NCBI GenBank assembly: GCA_045631525.1
Contig: JAZQUY010000009.1
Coordinates: 1 to 64,000, forward strand
Length of the DNA: 64,000 nucleotides
Direction of reading: 5' to 3'
DNA from: SIG440 sp045631525
GTDB taxonomy: Bacteria > Bacillota > Clostridia > Monoglobales > Monoglobaceae
Positions within the stretch are counted from its first letter, which is position 1. Every line of letters begins with the position of its first letter. The notes below the pieces were generated by a model that was given only the letters and a program-made list of their open reading frames with translations, made no database searches and had not been told where the DNA came from. Positions 1 to 8,609 of the stretch are shown here, one piece after another. The position numbers and the translations under genes were made by a program.

Positions 1-630
1 ACCGGCTCCAGTAAATCCACCCTGGTGCAGCTGATTCCCCGGCTCTACGATGTGTCCGACGGCACGCTGAAGGTGGGCGGCATCGATGTGCGCAAGTATG
101 ACTTGGAAGTGCTGCGTGACAACGTGGCCATGGTGCTGCAGAAGAACGTGCTGTTCTCCGGCTCCATCAAGGAAAACCTGCGCTGGGGCAATCCCAAAGC
201 CACCGATGAAGAACTGATCCACGCCTGCCGTCTGGCCTGCGCCCACGATTTCATTACCTCCTTCCCCAACGGCTATAACACCCACATCGAGCAAGGCGGA
301 AAAAATGTGTCGGGTGGTCAAAAACAGCGTCTTTGCATAGCAAGGGCACTTCTCAAAAAACCAAAAATTCTTATTCTTGACGATTCAACAAGCGCTGTTG
401 ACACTCACACCGACAAACTTATTCGAAAAGCTTTTGCGGAAGAAATTCCCGACACTACCAAACTGATAATTGCACAAAGAATTTCCTCAATAGAACACGC
501 AGACAAGGTTATTGTCCTGGAAAACGGCGAAATCGTTGCCTTTGACACACCGAAAAATCTTCTCTCAAACAACGACATTTACCGTGAAATATACGAATCT
601 CAGCAAAAGGGGGCGAGCGACAATGAGTAG
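1..630 (+). CDS. ABC exporter half-transporter, ATPase end (5' truncated)
   Basis: The frame is open from base 1, so only the nucleotide-binding domain of an ABC exporter half is present. It opens inside the Walker A motif (TGSSKST), followed by the Q-loop (MVLQKN), the signature VSGGQKQR and Walker B ILILDD. Two positions are degenerate: the catalytic Glu after Walker B is Asp (LDDSTS) and the H-loop His is Gln (IAQRIS). This is the pattern of the degenerate member of heterodimeric exporters such as TM287/TM288 (family knowledge). The next gene carries the canonical site and overlaps by 8 bases, so the two are probably one heterodimeric multidrug or lipid-type exporter; the substrate is unknown. 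Codon use and GC change sharply at about base 300, inside the signature region (see findings). Confidence 0.9.
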   Translation, partial: TGSSKSTLVQLIPRLYDVSDGTLKVGGIDVRKYDLEVLRDNVAMVLQKNVLFSGSIKENLRWGNPKATDEELIHACRLACAHDFITSFPNGYNTHIEQGGKNVSGGQKQRLCIARALLKKPKILILDDSTSAVDTHTDKLIRKAFAEEIPDTTKLIIAQRISSIEHADKVIVLENGEIVAFDTPKNLLSNNDIYREIYESQQKGASDNE

Positions 631-2536
631 ACCACTTCCATCTCCCCGAGGCGGACGTATGATGGGTAGCGGCAGGAAGGCAAAAGACGGAAAGAAAACA
701 TTGAAGCGTCTTCTCTCCTGTATTTTCAAGGACTACAAGTTCCACTTTTTCGTGGTTCTTATCTTTATAATTATCAGCTCCCTTGTGGGTGTTGCCGGTT
801 CATTGTTTATTGAAACACTGATTGATGACTACATCACCCCAATGCTGAAAAATTCGTCCACCGACTTTATGCCGCTTCTTCGCGCAATCTTGTTTATGGC
901 ACTGATATATTTGTCGGGGGTTATTTCAATTTTCCTTTACAACAGGATGATGGCTGTCATCTCCCAGGGAGTTTTAAAGCAAATACGTGACGATATGTTT
1001 GCAAAAATGCAAGCTCTTCCAATTTCCTATTTTGACACCCATTCCCACGGCGACACCATGAGCCGCTACACCAACGACACAGACACATTGAGACAAATGA
1101 TTTCCCAGAGCATTCCTCAGGCATTTTCTTCGGTAATTACCATAATTTCGGTGTTCGCCGCAATGCTAAAAACCAGCTGGGCGCTCACCATTCTTGTTCT
1201 TCTATTCGTTTCGGTTATGCTGACAGTAAGCCGAAAAATCACAGGAAAAAGCTCAAAGTTCTTCATTGCCCAGCAAAAATCTCTTGGCGAAACAAACGGC
1301 TTCATTGAAGAAATGATAAACGGTCAAAAGGTAATCAAGGTCTTCTGCCACGAAGAAACCACGAAGAAAAACTTTGACAAACTGAACCGAGAGCTCTGCA
1401 TTAACGCAACAAACGCCAACACCTTTGCAAACATCCTGATGCCCATTATGGGAAATATGGGACATCTTCAGTATGTCCTCCTTGCCGTTGTTGGCGGAAT
1501 CCTCGCGATAAACGGGTTTCCAGGCATAACAATCGGTGCAATCGCCGCATTTTTGCAGCTAAGCAAAAGCTTTACAATGCCCATAAACAATATGTCCCAA
1601 CAGATAAATTCAATTATTATGGCACTGGCAGGCGCTGAGCGCATCTTTGAGCTCATCGATGAGGCGCCCGAAAAGGACGAGGGCTATGTCACCCTGGTCA
1701 ATGCCGAGTACAAAGACGGCGAGCTTTGTGAAACCGAAGAACGCACAGGACTCTGGGCATGGAAACATCCCCACGAAGATGGTACAACTACCTACACCCC
1801 TCTTTCGGGTGATGTGACTTTGACAAACGTAGACTTTGGATACGTTCCCGAAAAAACAGTTCTCCACGATGTTTCACTCTATGCAAAGCCAGGTCAGAAA
1901 ATTGCTTTCGTAGGAGCAACGGGTGCAGGAAAAACCACCATAACAAACCTCATCAACCGCTTTTATGATATTGCCGATGGAAAAATTCGTTACGACGGCA
2001 TAAACATAAACAAAATAAAGAAAAGTGACCTGCGTAAATCCCTTGGGGTAGTTCTTCAGGACACAAATCTTTTCACAGGCACAGTTATGGAAAATATCCG
2101 CTACGGAAGACTTGATGCAACCGACGAAGAGGTTTATGCAGCAGCACGCCTGGCAAATGCCGATGGCTTTATAAAAATGCTCCCTGACGGTTATAACACA
2201 GTCCTCCACCACGGCGGCGAGGGGCTGTCCCAAGGTCAGCGTCAGCTTTTGGCTATCGCAAGAGCAGCTGTCGCCGACCCGCCAGTTATGATTCTTGACG
2301 AGGCGACCTCAAGCATCGACACACGAACAGAGCGCATTGTCCAAAAGGGTATGGACTCACTTATGAAGGGCAGAACAGTTTTCGTAATTGCTCACCGCCT
2401 TTCCACCATACAAAATTCCGATGTGATTATGGTCCTTGAAAACGGACGGATTATTGAGCGCGGCAACCACGACGAACTGATAGCCCAAAAAGGCAAATAT
2501 TACAGCCTCTACACAGGCGCTTTCGAGCTTGAATAA
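623..2536 (+). CDS. ABC exporter half-transporter with canonical ATPase site
   Basis: This 637-residue protein has an N-terminal six-helix transmembrane domain (roughly residues 45-340), a linker of about 60 residues, and a C-terminal ATPase domain. Visible motifs are Walker A (GATGAGKTT, about residue 430), signature LSQGQRQ (about 535), Walker B with catalytic Glu (ILDEATSS, about 556) and the H-loop His (IAHRLST, about 590). It is therefore the active partner of the degenerate half upstream. The start at 623 is chosen because a GGGGG-containing ribosome site lies just before it and it overlaps the upstream stop; the frame stays open further upstream, but that stretch is inside the previous gene. 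The pair resembles TM288/BmrD-type heterodimeric exporters. Substrate not predictable. Confidence 0.92.
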   Translation: MSRPLPSPRGGRMMGSGRKAKDGKKTLKRLLSCIFKDYKFHFFVVLIFIIISSLVGVAGSLFIETLIDDYITPMLKNSSTDFMPLLRAILFMALIYLSGVISIFLYNRMMAVISQGVLKQIRDDMFAKMQALPISYFDTHSHGDTMSRYTNDTDTLRQMISQSIPQAFSSVITIISVFAAMLKTSWALTILVLLFVSVMLTVSRKITGKSSKFFIAQQKSLGETNGFIEEMINGQKVIKVFCHEETTKKNFDKLNRELCINATNANTFANILMPIMGNMGHLQYVLLAVVGGILAINGFPGITIGAIAAFLQLSKSFTMPINNMSQQINSIIMALAGAERIFELIDEAPEKDEGYVTLVNAEYKDGELCETEERTGLWAWKHPHEDGTTTYTPLSGDVTLTNVDFGYVPEKTVLHDVSLYAKPGQKIAFVGATGAGKTTITNLINRFYDIADGKIRYDGININKIKKSDLRKSLGVVLQDTNLFTGTVMENIRYGRLDATDEEVYAAARLANADGFIKMLPDGYNTVLHHGGEGLSQGQRQLLAIARAAVADPPVMILDEATSSIDTRTERIVQKGMDSLMKGRTVFVIAHRLSTIQNSDVIMVLENGRIIERGNHDELIAQKGKYYSLYTGAFELE

Positions 2537-2549
2537 AAGATTTCATTTA

Positions 2550-2589
2550 AAGACGATAACCAAAGGCTCAGGTTATCGTCTTATTTTTT
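2550..2589 (+). terminator. Intrinsic terminator after the ABC pair
   Basis: A 12-bp stem (AAGACGATAACC with its complement, loop around 2562-2570) is followed by TTATTTTTT. It closes the exporter operon and separates it from nrdDG. Confidence 0.85.
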
Positions 2590-2597
2590 GAAATAAA

Positions 2598-2648
2598 ACA
2601 CAATATATCGCAAAAAGATATTGACAAAAGCACAATATATGGTATAAT
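2598..2648 (+). promoter_or_regulatory. nrdDG promoter with two NrdR-like boxes
   Basis: TTGACA (2621-2626), a 16-bp spacer and TATAAT (2643-2648) form a strong sigma-A promoter. Two copies of CACAATATAT lie in it: box 1 at 2598-2613 and box 2 at 2630-2645, exactly 32 bp apart, i.e. three helical turns. They match 12 and 13 of 16 positions of the published NrdR consensus ACACWATATATWGTGT, and the second overlaps the -10. Tandem boxes with this spacing are typical of NrdR repression of ribonucleotide reductase genes (family knowledge). Confidence 0.8.
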
Positions 2649-2696
2649 TATTTAGCAACCTTGATTGCAAAATAACAACAGAAAGTAGGGAAAGTG

Positions 2697-4871
2697 ATGA
2701 AAGTAATAAAAAGAAATGGCTCTGAAGTTATTTTTGACATAACAAAAATTATTGCGGCTATTACCAAAGCCAATGAAGCAGTTGACGAAGACGCGCGTAT
2801 GACTCCACTGCAGATAAAAAGAATTGCCGAGGCTGTTGAGCTCAGCTGTATCCGCATGAGCCGCGCCCCCGAGGTGGAAGAAATTCAGGACCTTGTTGAA
2901 AGTCAGATTATGGCTCACGGCGCATATGAGGTGGCAAAAAAATACATTACATATCGTTATACCCGTGCCCTTGTTCGCCGTTCAAACACCACAGACGAAA
3001 GGATTTTGAGCCTTATTGAATGCTGCAACGAAGAAGCCAAACAGGAAAACGCCAACAAAAACCCCACAGTGAACAGCGTTCAGCGTGACTATATGGCAGG
3101 TGAAGTAAGCCGAGACATTACAAACCGCATACTTCTTCCTGAGGACATAGTGAAGGCACACGAAGACGGAATTATCCACTTCCACGATACCGACTATTAT
3201 GCACAGCATATGCACAACTGCGACCTTGTGAACCTTGAAGATATGCTCCAGAACGGCACTGTAATTTCAGGCACAATGATTGAGCGTCCTCACAGCTTTT
3301 CAACCGCCTGCAACATTGCGACACAGATTATCGCTCAGGTTGCCAGCAACCAATACGGCGGTCAAAGTATTTCTCTCACTCACCTTGCTCCATTTGTTCA
3401 GGTGAGCCGTGAGAAAATAAGAAAAAGCCTCACTGCTGAAATGGATGACGCAGGAATAGAACTCACCAAAGAACAATTTGACGGCATTGTTGAAAAAAGA
3501 CTCCGCGAAGAAATAAACCGCGGTGTCCAGACCATTCAATATCAGGTAGTGACACTTCTCACCACCAACGGACAGGCACCCTTTGTCACTGTATTTATGT
3601 ATCTTGGCGAAGCAAAGAACGAACAGGAGAAAAAGGACCTTGCAATCATAATCGAAGAAACCCTCCTCCAAAGATACGAGGGTGTAAAAAACGAAGACGG
3701 CGTTTATGTGACCCCCGCATTCCCCAAGCTTATCTATGTTCTTGAGGAACAAAATATCCACGAGGATTCACCTTACTATTACCTCACAAAGCTTGCAGCA
3801 AAATGTACTGCACGCCGTATGGTTCCTGACTATATCTCCGAAAAGAAAATGTTGGAGCTGAAAGTGGACAAGAACGGCGAGGGACACTGCTACACCTGTA
3901 TGGGTTGCCGCAGCTTTTTGACTCCTTTCGTTGACGAAAACGGAAATCCCAAGTACTACGGCCGCTTCAATCAGGGCGTTGTCACCATAAACTTGGTAGA
4001 CGTGGCACTTTCCTCAGGCGGAAATCTTGAAAAGTTCTGGTCAATTTTTGATGAAAGACTTGAGCTTTGTCACAGAGCACTCCTTTGCCGTCACGAAAGA
4101 TTGAAAGGCACCACCTCTGATGCTGCACCAATCCTCTGGCAACACGGTGCTTTAGCACGTCTTGAAAAAGGCGAGGTTATTGACAAGCTCCTCTATGGCG
4201 GATACTCCACCATTTCCCTTGGCTATGCAGGTCTTTATGAATGTGTTAAGCAAATGACAGGCAAAAGCCACACCGACCCCTCTGCAACACCTTTTGCACT
4301 TCAGGTAATGCAACATATGAACGATGCCTGCAAAAGGTGGAAAGAAATGCACAACATTGACTTCAGCCTCTACGGAACACCCCTCGAATCCACAACCTAC
4401 AAATTTGCAAAATGTCTGCAAAAGCGTTTTGGAGTAGTTCCGGGTATCACCGACAAGGGCTATATAACAAACAGCTATCACATTCACGTAAGCGAAGAAG
4501 TTGACGCTTTCACAAAGCTTGCTTTTGAATCACAGTTCCAGCAGCTTTCACCTGGCGGTGCCATCAGCTATGTGGAAGTTCCTGATATGCAAAATAACCT
4601 CGAGGCAGTTCTTCAGGTTATGAAATTCATTTATGACAACATTATGTATGCAGAGCTGAATACCAAATCCGACTACTGTCAGGAATGCGGTTGGGACGGC
4701 GAGATTGAAATTGCCGAAGTTGACGGAAAGCTCATCTGGAAATGTCCAAAATGCCAGAACACCGACCAGAGCAAAATGAACGTGGCAAGACGTACCTGTG
4801 GTTACATTGGAACTCAGTACTGGAATCAGGGAAGAACCCAGGAAATAAAAGAAAGGGTACTGCATTTATAA
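2697..4871 (+). CDS. nrdD: Anaerobic (class III) ribonucleoside-triphosphate reductase
   Basis: Reduces ribonucleoside triphosphates to deoxyribonucleotides for DNA synthesis without oxygen, using a glycyl radical. The 724 residues start with an ATP-cone regulatory domain (about 1-92), then the long catalytic barrel, and end with two CxxC pairs (CQEC and CPKC) that bind the structural zinc and the glycyl-radical motif RTCGYIG close to the C terminus (radical Gly about 702). ATG 2697 is chosen over the GTG three bases upstream because it is better spaced from AGTAGGG. nrdG follows one base after the stop, so the enzyme and its activase are co-transcribed. Predicted to be under NrdR control through the boxes in its promoter. 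Confidence 0.97.
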   Translation: MKVIKRNGSEVIFDITKIIAAITKANEAVDEDARMTPLQIKRIAEAVELSCIRMSRAPEVEEIQDLVESQIMAHGAYEVAKKYITYRYTRALVRRSNTTDERILSLIECCNEEAKQENANKNPTVNSVQRDYMAGEVSRDITNRILLPEDIVKAHEDGIIHFHDTDYYAQHMHNCDLVNLEDMLQNGTVISGTMIERPHSFSTACNIATQIIAQVASNQYGGQSISLTHLAPFVQVSREKIRKSLTAEMDDAGIELTKEQFDGIVEKRLREEINRGVQTIQYQVVTLLTTNGQAPFVTVFMYLGEAKNEQEKKDLAIIIEETLLQRYEGVKNEDGVYVTPAFPKLIYVLEEQNIHEDSPYYYLTKLAAKCTARRMVPDYISEKKMLELKVDKNGEGHCYTCMGCRSFLTPFVDENGNPKYYGRFNQGVVTINLVDVALSSGGNLEKFWSIFDERLELCHRALLCRHERLKGTTSDAAPILWQHGALARLEKGEVIDKLLYGGYSTISLGYAGLYECVKQMTGKSHTDPSATPFALQVMQHMNDACKRWKEMHNIDFSLYGTPLESTTYKFAKCLQKRFGVVPGITDKGYITNSYHIHVSEEVDAFTKLAFESQFQQLSPGGAISYVEVPDMQNNLEAVLQVMKFIYDNIMYAELNTKSDYCQECGWDGEIEIAEVDGKLIWKCPKCQNTDQSKMNVARRTCGYIGTQYWNQGRTQEIKERVLHL

Positions 4872-4872
4872 T

Positions 4873-5397
4873 ATGAACTACTGTGAAATAAAAAAATGCG
4901 ATATTGCCAACGGAGAGGGTGTTCGTACCACCCTCTTTGTTTCGGGTTGTACCAACCACTGTGAGGAATGTTTTCAGCCCCAGACGTGGGACTTTGACTA
5001 TGGAAAGCCTTTTACAGACGAAATAGCAAACGAGATTATTGAATCAGTAAAGCCCTATTACATAAACGGGCTTACCCTCCTTGGCGGCGAACCCTTTGAA
5101 CCAAAAAACCAAAGAACGCTCCTCCCCTTCCTGAAAAAATTCAGGGAAAAATGTCCCGACAAAACCATTTGGTGCTTCACAGGCTTTCTCCTCGACGAAG
5201 AACTTTTAAAAGACGGCTCTTACCCAAGGTGCGAAGCGACAGACGAAATGCTCAGCCTCATTGACGTGCTGGTTGACGGTAGATACAAAAAAGAATTGAA
5301 AGACATTTCCCTCAAATTCCGTGGTTCATCAAACCAAAGGATAATTGATATGAACAAAACCCGAGCCTCTGGTAAAATCGTCTTGTGGGATAATTAA
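4873..5397 (+). CDS. nrdG: Anaerobic ribonucleotide reductase activating protein (radical SAM)
   Basis: Uses S-adenosylmethionine and a [4Fe-4S] cluster to create the glycyl radical on NrdD. The 174-residue protein has the cluster motif CTNHCEEC near residues 26-33 and the glycine-rich SAM-binding stretch LLGGEP near residue 74. Length matches the family. It follows nrdD with a one-base gap and is ended by the hairpin at 5409-5436. Confidence 0.96.
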   Translation: MNYCEIKKCDIANGEGVRTTLFVSGCTNHCEECFQPQTWDFDYGKPFTDEIANEIIESVKPYYINGLTLLGGEPFEPKNQRTLLPFLKKFREKCPDKTIWCFTGFLLDEELLKDGSYPRCEATDEMLSLIDVLVDGRYKKELKDISLKFRGSSNQRIIDMNKTRASGKIVLWDN

Positions 5398-5408
5398 ATA
5401 ACAAAAAA

Positions 5409-5436
5409 GGCCAAAGCATCCGCTTTGGTCTTTTAA
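5409..5436. terminator. Bidirectional terminator between nrdG and ppa
   Basis: A 9-bp stem (GGCCAAAGC/GCTTTGGTC, loop ATCC) is flanked by A-rich sequence on the left and TTTTAATTT on the right, so it can serve nrdG (+) and the convergent pyrophosphatase gene (-). Confidence 0.8.
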
Positions 5437-5446
5437 TTTGCAAAAC

Positions 5447-5980
5447 TTACTTGCAAAAGTTCTCAATATAGTTTGTGATTGCATCACCTATAACCCGACG
5501 TGCCTCTTCCTTTCCGCTTACCTCATCAACAGCCGTGTCCTTATGCTCAAGATTTTTATAAACCATAAAGAAGTGTCTCATTTCATCAAAAATATGAGCA
5601 GGAAGCTGGTCAATGTCGGTATAATGATTATATGTGGGATCGCTGAAAGGTATGGCGATTATCTTTTCGTCACTTCTGCCGTTATCAATCATTGAAATCA
5701 CGCCTATTGGATATGCTCTCACAAGTGACATTGGTTCAAGAGGCTCAGAGCAAAGAAGCAAAACGTCAAGGGGGTCATTATCATCCCCATAAGTCCTTGG
5801 AATAAACCCATAGTTCGCAGGATAATGGGTTGAGGTATAAAGTATGCGGTCAAGCATAATATACCCTGTTTCCTTGTCAAGCTCATACTTTTTCTTGCTG
5901 CCCTTTGAAATTTCAATTACACAAATGAAATCATCGACATTTATTCGCTTTGGTGAAATATCGTGCCATATATTTGACAT
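5447..5980 (-). CDS. ppa: Inorganic pyrophosphatase, family I
   Basis: Hydrolyses pyrophosphate to phosphate in the cytoplasm, pulling biosynthetic reactions forward. The 177-residue protein carries the family I signature DDNDPLD (metal-binding aspartates) and the upstream YPANYGF segment. Length agrees with bacterial soluble hexameric enzymes. Its own sigma-A promoter lies at 6013-6041 and an AAGGAGAG ribosome site precedes the ATG. Confidence 0.95.
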   Translation of the reverse strand: MSNIWHDISPKRINVDDFICVIEISKGSKKKYELDKETGYIMLDRILYTSTHYPANYGFIPRTYGDDNDPLDVLLLCSEPLEPMSLVRAYPIGVISMIDNGRSDEKIIAIPFSDPTYNHYTDIDQLPAHIFDEMRHFFMVYKNLEHKDTAVDEVSGKEEARRVIGDAITNYIENFCK

Positions 5981-6012
5981 TTATTATCTCTCCTTATTTT
6001 TTCTTTGAATAT

Positions 6013-6041
6013 ATTTTATACTATTTTGAAAATAAAATCAA
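6013..6041 (-). promoter_or_regulatory. Promoter of ppa
   Basis: Read on the minus strand: TTGATT, 17 bp, TAAAAT. Confidence 0.65.
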
Positions 6042-6060
6042 TACTAAATATTTTGAAATT

Positions 6061-6094
6061 AAAAACAAAAAATCCTATCTCTCGACAGGATTTT
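6061..6094 (-). terminator. Terminator of tRNA-Ser
   Basis: Stem AATCCT/AGGATT directly downstream of the tRNA on the minus strand, followed there by a T-rich run (plus-strand A-run 6061-6070). Confidence 0.6.
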
Positions 6095-6099
6095 TGTTT

Positions 6100-6191
6100 T
6101 GGAGGAGAGGATGGGATTCGAACCCACGGTACGCTATAAACGTACACAGCATTTCCAATGCTGCGCCTTAAACCATCTCGACCACCTCTCC
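6100..6191 (-). tRNA. tRNA-Ser(GGA)
   Basis: Class II tRNA with a 7-bp acceptor stem GGAGAGG/CCTCTCC, D-arm, anticodon loop TTGGAAA (anticodon GGA, serine UCC/UCU), a long variable arm (GTACGTTTATAGCGTAC) and T-loop TTCGAAT. The CCA end is encoded. The discriminator base before CCA reads U, whereas serine tRNAs normally have G73. Confidence 0.95.
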
Positions 6192-6300
6192 GAGACCTAA
6201 ATCAGTATACTACATTTCTTTGAAAAAATCAAGCTATTAAATAAAAAAATTTTGGATATAATATCATAAGTACAAACTTAAAAGAAAAGAGGGTACCAAA

Positions 6301-6558
6301 ATGAAAGAATTTGTATACAAAATAACCGACGAAATAGGCATCCACGCACGCCCCGCAGGGCTTTTGGTGAAAAAAGCCTCGGAATTCGCCTCGGAAATAA
6401 CCATCCATTTAGGCGAAAAAGAGGCAAGTGCAAAAAAAATATTTTCCGTTATGTCCCTTGGCGCAAAGTGCGGTGATGAAATAAAAGTCACCATATATGG
6501 CGACGACGAAGATAAAGCCGCTATGGAAATGGAAGACTTCCTAAAAAACAACCTTTAA
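6301..6558 (+). CDS. HPr-family phosphocarrier protein lacking Ser46
   Basis: An 85-residue HPr-like protein. The phosphorylatable His15 sits in the classical GIHARPAG motif, so transfer of phosphate from PEP via enzyme I is possible. Gap-free alignment to Bacillus subtilis HPr puts Lys at position 46 (KKIFSVMS), where ordinary Gram-positive HPr has the Ser phosphorylated by HPr kinase for catabolite repression. It probably works as a carrier without the CcpA co-repressor role, or as a regulatory paralog; no PTS gene is nearby. RBS GAGGG precedes the ATG. Confidence 0.88.
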   Translation: MKEFVYKITDEIGIHARPAGLLVKKASEFASEITIHLGEKEASAKKIFSVMSLGAKCGDEIKVTIYGDDEDKAAMEMEDFLKNNL

Positions 6559-6568
6559 AAACCAGAAC

Positions 6569-6610
6569 ACCTGCACCCCAAAAGGGATGCAGGTATCTTT
6601 TTTTATTTTT
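6569..6610. terminator. Terminator between the HPr-like gene and typA
   Basis: Stem ACCTGCA-CCC/GGG-A-TGCAGGT followed by a long T-run on the plus strand; convergent typA ends at 6603, so it probably serves both. Confidence 0.75.
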
Positions 6611-8426
6611 CTCTTGCCTTTGCTTTGAGACGGAGCTGTGTATCAAGAATACGTTTCCTGAGTCTCAAACTCTTTGGTGTTACCTCCAAAAGCTCGTCAT
6701 CCGCCAAGAATTCAATGCACATTTCAAGGCTGAGCTTTATTGGCGGCACAAGCTTAAGTGCCTCGTCACTGCCTGATGCACGGGTGTTGGTAAGTTGCTT
6801 TTTCTTGCAGACATTTACCGCCATATCTTCAAGCTTCGGATTCATACCAACAATCATACCCTCATAAACAGGCGTGCCTGGTCCAATAAACAGCGAGCCT
6901 CTGTCCTGAATTTTAAAGAGTCCATATCCCACAGCCTCACCCGTATCAAAAGAAACAAGTGATCCTGTATATCTTCTTGTTATCTCGCCCTTATAAGGCT
7001 GATATTCATAAAAGATAGAGTTCAGAATTCCCTCGCCCTTGGTGTCTGTTAAAAATTCGTTTCGGTAACCAAGAAGTCCACGTGCGGGAATAAGATATTC
7101 AAGTCTCATACGGTCGCTTCCCTGAGGCGCCATCTGTGTAAGCTCACCTTTTCGAGACCCCATCTTTTCCATAACAGCACCCATTGTGGCCTCGGGCACG
7201 TCAATAACCAGCTTTTCAATGGGCTCACAAAGTGTTCCGTCAATCTCTTTGAACAAAACCTTTGGCGTACTCACCGAAAATTCATAACCCTCACGGCGCA
7301 TGGTCTCAATGAGAATAGAAATATGCATTTCACCTCTTCCCGCCACACGGAAGGTATCTGTTGTGTCCCCGTCTTCAACCCTCAGCGACACATCTTTCAG
7401 CATTTCTTTCATAAGTCTGTCACGGATTTGTCTTGATGTAACAAACTTTCCCTCTTTCCCTGCAAAGGGGCTGTCATTTACAGCAAAGGTCATTTCAATG
7501 GTGGGCTCGCCAATCTTCACAAAAGGCATCGGCTCGGGCTTTGTGACAGACGCCACAGTGTCACCGATTGTAATATCAGGAATTCCTGAAACGCAGACAA
7601 TGTCCCCCACCTTTGCTGACTCAACGGCGGTTCTGCCAAGGCCGTCTATCTGATATATATTTGAAATCTTTGCCTTGTATGGTGCGTGCTTTTCGTGATA
7701 GTCACAAACCATAATCTCCTGATTTTGTCGGAGCTCGCCACGTTCAATTCTGCCAATTGCCATTCTGCCTACATAGTCATTGTAGTCAATGGATGACACA
7801 AGCATCTGCACCTCATCATCAGCATCGCCCTCAGGTGCAGGAATATGCTCAACTATTGTCTTAAACAAAAGCTCAAGGTCTTTCCCTGGCGAATATGGGT
7901 TAAGTGTTGCCGTTCCCGCTCTGCCTGAACAGAAAATAATGGGGCTGTCAATCTGCTCATCATTTGCGTCAAGGTCAAGGAGAAGCTCCAGAACCTCGTC
8001 AGGAATTTCATCAAGACGTGCATCGGGTCTGTCCATTTTGTTCACAACGATTATAATTCTGTGCTGCATCTCAAGAGCCTTTTGAAGCACAAATCTTGTC
8101 TGCGGCATAGGTCCCTCTGCCGCATCAACAAGCAGAATTACGCCGTTAACCATCTTGAGAATTCTCTCCACCTCACCACTGAAATCAGCGTGTCCTGGTG
8201 TGTCAATAATATTCATCTTTATATCTTTATAATAAACCGAGGTGTTTTTTGCGAGAATGGTGATGCCCCTCTCTCTTTCAAGGTCGCCGTTGTCCATAAC
8301 GCGCTCCTCAACCACCTGATTTTCACGGTAAACACCGCCCTGCTTCAGCATTTCGTCAACCAAAGTTGTCTTTCCATGGTCAACGTGGGCGATAATTGCT
8401 ACATTTCTCAAATCTTCTCTTTTCAT
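6603..8426 (-). CDS. typA: Ribosome-associated translational GTPase TypA/BipA
   Basis: A 607-residue GTPase of the elongation-factor family that binds ribosomes and helps large-subunit assembly and stress adaptation. The G-domain begins at once with AHVDHGKT (residues 13-20), followed by the ERGITI switch I, DTPGHADF and NKMD, then beta-barrel and EF-G-like domains and the basic BipA C-terminal domain. The start at 8426 is chosen over an ATG-like start eight codons upstream because AAAGGAG lies 8 bases before it. A strong promoter is at 8456-8484. Confidence 0.96.
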   Translation of the reverse strand: MKREDLRNVAIIAHVDHGKTTLVDEMLKQGGVYRENQVVEERVMDNGDLERERGITILAKNTSVYYKDIKMNIIDTPGHADFSGEVERILKMVNGVILLVDAAEGPMPQTRFVLQKALEMQHRIIIVVNKMDRPDARLDEIPDEVLELLLDLDANDEQIDSPIIFCSGRAGTATLNPYSPGKDLELLFKTIVEHIPAPEGDADDEVQMLVSSIDYNDYVGRMAIGRIERGELRQNQEIMVCDYHEKHAPYKAKISNIYQIDGLGRTAVESAKVGDIVCVSGIPDITIGDTVASVTKPEPMPFVKIGEPTIEMTFAVNDSPFAGKEGKFVTSRQIRDRLMKEMLKDVSLRVEDGDTTDTFRVAGRGEMHISILIETMRREGYEFSVSTPKVLFKEIDGTLCEPIEKLVIDVPEATMGAVMEKMGSRKGELTQMAPQGSDRMRLEYLIPARGLLGYRNEFLTDTKGEGILNSIFYEYQPYKGEITRRYTGSLVSFDTGEAVGYGLFKIQDRGSLFIGPGTPVYEGMIVGMNPKLEDMAVNVCKKKQLTNTRASGSDEALKLVPPIKLSLEMCIEFLADDELLEVTPKSLRLRKRILDTQLRLKAKAREK

Positions 8427-8455
8427 AAATTCGCTCCTTTTTTGTACCAAACGCT

Positions 8456-8484
8456 ATTATACAACTTTTTTCTCTGTTTGTCTA
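8456..8484 (-). promoter_or_regulatory. Promoter of typA
   Basis: Minus strand: TAGACA, 17 bp, TATAAT (8461-8456), about 30 bases upstream of the typA start. It makes typA independent of the RNA candidate upstream. Confidence 0.75.
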
Positions 8485-8513
8485 CCGCTTTGAAAATATT
8501 TTTCACAAAGGGC

Positions 8514-8540
8514 AAAGCCCCGCCATATGGCAGGGCTTTT
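8514..8540. other. Hairpin between the ncRNA candidate and typA promoter
   Basis: Near-perfect stem AAAGCCC/GGGCTTT with GCC-ATAT-GGC at its tip. The plus-strand side ends in TTTT. It may act as a second, backup terminator; no gene lies in it. Confidence 0.4.
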
Positions 8541-8573
8541 GTCAGAAGATTGTTTAGCAGCATCCAGTGCGTC

Positions 8574-8609
8574 CAAAATAAAAAAAGGTGCACGGCAGCG
8601 CCGCACACC
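8574..8609 (-). terminator. Terminator of the ncRNA candidate
   Basis: Minus-strand RNA GGUGUGCGGC-GCU-GCCGUGCACC forms ten consecutive pairs including two G-U pairs (stem 8587-8609), followed by UUUUUUUAUUUU. On the plus strand the same two positions would be A-C mismatches, which fixes the orientation. Confidence 0.75.
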
